Assembly (NCBI RefSeq): GCF_020387415.1
Contig: NZ_JAGWCB010000018.1
Location: 433,410 to 497,409 of the forward strand
Length of the DNA stretch: 64,000 nt
Direction: 5' to 3'
Origin: Ideonella benzenivorans
GTDB lineage: Bacteria > Pseudomonadota > Gammaproteobacteria > Burkholderiales > Burkholderiaceae_C
This document shows positions 62,479 to 64,000 of this stretch, piece after piece. The first letter of the stretch is position 1. Each line of letters begins with the position of its first letter. The notes under the pieces were generated by a model that ran no database searches, was not told the DNA's origin, and saw only the letters and a list, made by a program, of their open reading frames with translations. The position numbers and the translations under genes were made by a program.

Positions 62479-62506
62479 GTTTTATTGCGATTGGGTGTGG
62501 GGTCAA
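62479..62506 (-). promoter_or_regulatory. Sigma70-type promoter of the ATPase gene
   Basis: Read on the minus strand, TTGACC (62506-62501) and TAAAAC (62484-62479) are separated by 16 bases, a good sigma70 promoter. It would start transcription only about ten bases before the ATPase ATG at 62461, giving a very short leader. It lies exactly where base composition shifts from GC-rich to AT-rich. The gene thus appears to carry its own promoter. Confidence 0.6.
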
Positions 62507-62694
62507 TGCTGACGCGCGGGGTGCGTGCGTCGACGATTTGGCGGATGCATGGCAATGGCACGCAGTACCACCGCGCCCACGCCGACCGAGGCGGTGGCAA
62601 TGGCGGTGGCGGTTTGCCAGTTCAGCAGGGGTTTGGATGGCGGCTCTGCCGCAGGGGCCGCAGCGGGGGCGGCCAAAGAGTTTTCTTCTGTCAT
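62503..62694 (-). CDS. Small hypothetical membrane protein
   Basis: A 63-residue frame starts MTEENSLAAPAAAPAAEPP. It has one hydrophobic helix (TATAIATASVGVGAVVLRA) and ends in a basic Arg/His tail. It has the GC-rich composition of the host chromosome. No ribosome site is clear and no family is recognised, so it may or may not be expressed. Its stop overlaps the -35 box of the ATPase promoter. An in-frame ATG at 62778 would lengthen it by 28 residues. Confidence 0.4.
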   Translation of the reverse strand: MTEENSLAAPAAAPAAEPPSKPLLNWQTATAIATASVGVGAVVLRAIAMHPPNRRRTHPARQH

Positions 62695-62850
62695 GCCCGG
62701 GTTTCCCAACGGGCCGAGTTTGCGCGTGTGTCGATTTGCAAACGAGGGGCGGCATCCTCTCTCGGGAGGATGATTCACCCAGCGACTGTCAGGGTTTCCT
62801 TTTGGCGGTGCCGGGGTGTTCTGTGAACGCGGCCGCCAGCCGGCGTGGCG

Positions 62851-63198
62851 TCAGCCCTTCGGCAGATGCCGCGTCACCCTGGCCCGCAGCAGCGCCACCA
62901 GCGCCGGGTCCATGTAGCGGTAACGGTCTGGAATGCCCAGGCACACCACCGTCTTGCCGGTCAGCTGCGGGCGAAAGCGCGCCTTCAGCCGCGCCTGGTG
63001 GTCGCGCTCCATCACAAAGATCAGGTCGGCCCAATCCACCAGTTCCGCCGTCAGCGGGTTTTCGGCGTCATGGTTCAGGCCGGCCGACAGGCATTCCACG
63101 CCCGGCGCGTCGGCAAACACCGCCTCGGCGGTGGGGCTGCGCCACTGGTTGCGGCTGCAGATGAAAAGGACGCGGGTGGGGGCACACTGCGGGCTCAT
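62851..63198 (-). CDS. Low-molecular-weight protein tyrosine phosphatase family protein
   Basis: The 115-residue protein has the LMW-PTP active-site loop CSRNQWRSPTAE (CX5R) near the N terminus. The general acid lies in the late GIPDRYRYMDP loop, where Asp is followed by Arg rather than the usual Pro. It is shorter than canonical LMW-PTPs (~150 residues) and matches a compact bacterial subfamily. It would dephosphorylate proteins or small phosphoesters. The start at 63198 overlaps the start codon of the divergent VOC gene (shared CATG). Confidence 0.85.
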   Translation of the reverse strand: MSPQCAPTRVLFICSRNQWRSPTAEAVFADAPGVECLSAGLNHDAENPLTAELVDWADLIFVMERDHQARLKARFRPQLTGKTVVCLGIPDRYRYMDPALVALLRARVTRHLPKG

Positions 63199-63574
63199 GC
63201 TCCACCATCTTTCCATCGCGGTGTCCAACCTGCAACTCAGCGGCGCCTTCTACGACGCCGCGCTGGGCGCCCTGGGCTACCGGCGTGTGTTTGAAGACGA
63301 CACGGCCATTGGCTACGGGGTGGAGGACGGCAAGGACAAGCTCTGCCTGAAGCTGCGCACGCCGGTCATCGCGCCGGGGCCGGGCTTTCATGTGGCGTTT
63401 GCGGCGCCCAGCCGTGCGGCGGTGGACCGCTTCCACGCGGCCGCGCTGGCGGTGGCCGGCCAGTGCAACGGCGCGCCGGGCCTGCGGCCACACTACGGGC
63501 CAAACTACTACGCGGCCTTTCTCATCGACCCGGATGGGCATGCCATCGAGGCGGTGATCAATGAGGCAATTTGA
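63197..63574 (+). CDS. VOC-family (glyoxalase/bleomycin-resistance fold) protein
   Basis: The 125-residue protein has the vicinal-oxygen-chelate fold with a first metal-ligand His in MLHHLSIAVS and later YYAAFLIDPDGHAIEAVIN with the final Glu. Small single-domain VOC proteins include lyases and dioxygenases; the substrate is unknown. The ATG at 63197 lies inside the CATG shared with the divergent phosphatase start, so its promoter must sit within that gene's coding region. Confidence 0.88.
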   Translation: MLHHLSIAVSNLQLSGAFYDAALGALGYRRVFEDDTAIGYGVEDGKDKLCLKLRTPVIAPGPGFHVAFAAPSRAAVDRFHAAALAVAGQCNGAPGLRPHYGPNYYAAFLIDPDGHAIEAVINEAI

Positions 63575-63639
63575 CCGTTGGCGTCACCGCACACAGCACC
63601 TTGGCGCTTTGGCGTAGCCCTCAACCTCAGGGGATAGAG

Positions 63640-63918
63640 ATGTCATCCTTTTCAGACCCAAAGGCCATTGCCGGCTATGCGGAAAACGCAATGCGCCGCG
63701 TCCCCGGGCTGGTGGACGTACACCGTATGGCGGCAGTGCTATTGGCTGAAAGCACACCTCCCGAGGGGCGGGTGCTGGTCGTTGGCGCGGGTGGTGGAAT
63801 GGAGCTCAAATTCTTCGCTGAGTCATTCCCAGGCTGGCACTTTGATGGCGTCGACCCCTCCGCCGAAATGCTGGGCGTTCTCAAATCTGAAGTGCAACAC
63901 CCCACCCGGGTTGCTTGA
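63640..63918 (+). pseudogene. Class I SAM-dependent methyltransferase, truncated by an insertion sequence
   Basis: The frame starts MSSFSDPKAIAGYAENAMRR and contains the SAM-binding loop VLVVGAGGGMELKFFAES and the acidic DGVDPSAEML. A normal family member would continue for another ~120 residues. Instead the sequence changes at ~63880 into what looks like an IS end, and the frame stops after 92 residues. The SAM site is intact but the substrate part is missing, so the gene is presumably inactive. The rest may lie beyond the IS, outside the window. Confidence 0.82.
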
Positions 63919-64000
63919 TCAGTGGACTGTAGCCTGATGGGCTTGGGCCAAGCCGCGCATGAGTTCTGCGAAGACCTGAATGGGGCTGCGCCAGTTCAGG
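63881..64000 (-). mobile_element. Left end of an insertion sequence (possibly IS30 family), incomplete
   Basis: The element seems to begin at TCAAATCTGAAGTGCAACAC (63881-63900), a sequence resembling terminal inverted repeats of IS30-like elements as I recall them. It continues to the window edge with the 3' end of a transposase on the minus strand. It interrupts the methyltransferase gene. The other end and any target duplication are outside the window, so family assignment is tentative. Confidence 0.65.
63919..64000 (-). CDS. Transposase, C-terminal 26 residues (5' part outside window)
   Basis: The minus-strand frame enters from the right edge as LNWRSPIQVFAELMRGLAQA and ends at a TGA (63921-63919). 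The NWRSPIQVFAE pattern resembles the RPRKxLxWxTPxEVF ending of IS30-type transposases. Only the tail is visible, so the family is a suggestion. The short distance from the stop to the putative terminal repeat (about 20-40 bases) fits a compact IS. Confidence 0.65.
   Translation of the reverse strand, partial: LNWRSPIQVFAELMRGLAQAHQATVH

Noticed and set aside
62525..63164. Plus-strand frames through the spacer and the LMW-PTP gene.
   Set aside because: They are shadows with Pro/Arg/Ser-rich composition; the minus-strand LMW-PTP motifs are decisive.

Overview
The window is a chromosomal stretch of a high-GC betaproteobacterium. The third codon position is almost always G or C. Gene content and order (glcB, argS-SPOR-dsbA, lptA-lptB-rpoN, the split pntA/pntB operon, mnmA) point to Burkholderiales, probably near the Comamonadaceae/Sphaerotilaceae group. 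This is inference from gene content; no rRNA or tRNA gene is present to anchor taxonomy.

Layout. 1-5.9 kb: the 3' end of a GMC oxidoreductase, a structured small RNA (best guess 6S RNA) with its own terminator, a TSUP exporter, then a haloacid dehalogenase-malate synthase G operon with a divergent LysR regulator and a phasin-like protein. 6-8 kb: a PsiF-repeat protein and a Ser/Thr kinase with a cyclic-nucleotide-binding domain. 8-15.5 kb: tightly packed housekeeping genes argS, SPOR protein, dsbA, lptA, lptB, rpoN and an rRNA methyltransferase, several joined by 4-base overlaps. 15.5-25 kb: YidB-like protein, rsmE, fadD with a palindromic operator, mtnN, the pnt transhydrogenase operon (with an extra 70-codon membrane ORF between pntA2 and pntB), a NUDIX hydrolase and mnmA.

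25-33 kb is the most distinctive region. A structured leader is followed by a ModA-like periplasmic binding protein, a TpsA exoprotein (haemagglutination N-terminal domain, GLUG repeats, 36-bp in-frame tandem repeats), its TpsB transporter, and a dedicated ExbB-ExbD-TonB set, nearly all translationally coupled. It resembles in outline the pdtA-pdtB-exbB2-exbD2-tonB4 cluster that I recall from Pseudomonas aeruginosa. Its function is unknown here.

33-38.7 kb: a DsbA/G-like lipoprotein, then a MacAB-like HlyD-ATPase-permease-permease exporter meeting a convergent soxR. soxR diverges from a questin-oxidase-family gene across a short spacer carrying a MerR-type promoter (19-bp spacer with a dyad). 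39.9-52 kb: a PspC protein, two paralogous AcpA-type phosphatases, a dihaem peroxidase, ferredoxin-AraC pair, a bile-acid-symporter-family carrier, a ParB-like protein, a TonB-dependent receptor with a small upstream gene, an isochorismatase-family hydrolase and a NYN-OST-HTH protein. 52.4-60.9 kb: alpha-2-macroglobulin and PBP1C, the classic colocalised pair.

60.86-62.5 kb is an AT-richer insert carrying a P-loop ATPase and a truncated downstream ORF, probably acquired horizontally. The right end holds an LMW phosphatase and a VOC protein with overlapping divergent start codons, and a methyltransferase gene broken by an insertion sequence that runs off the window. No CRISPR array, tRNA, rRNA or replication origin was seen.
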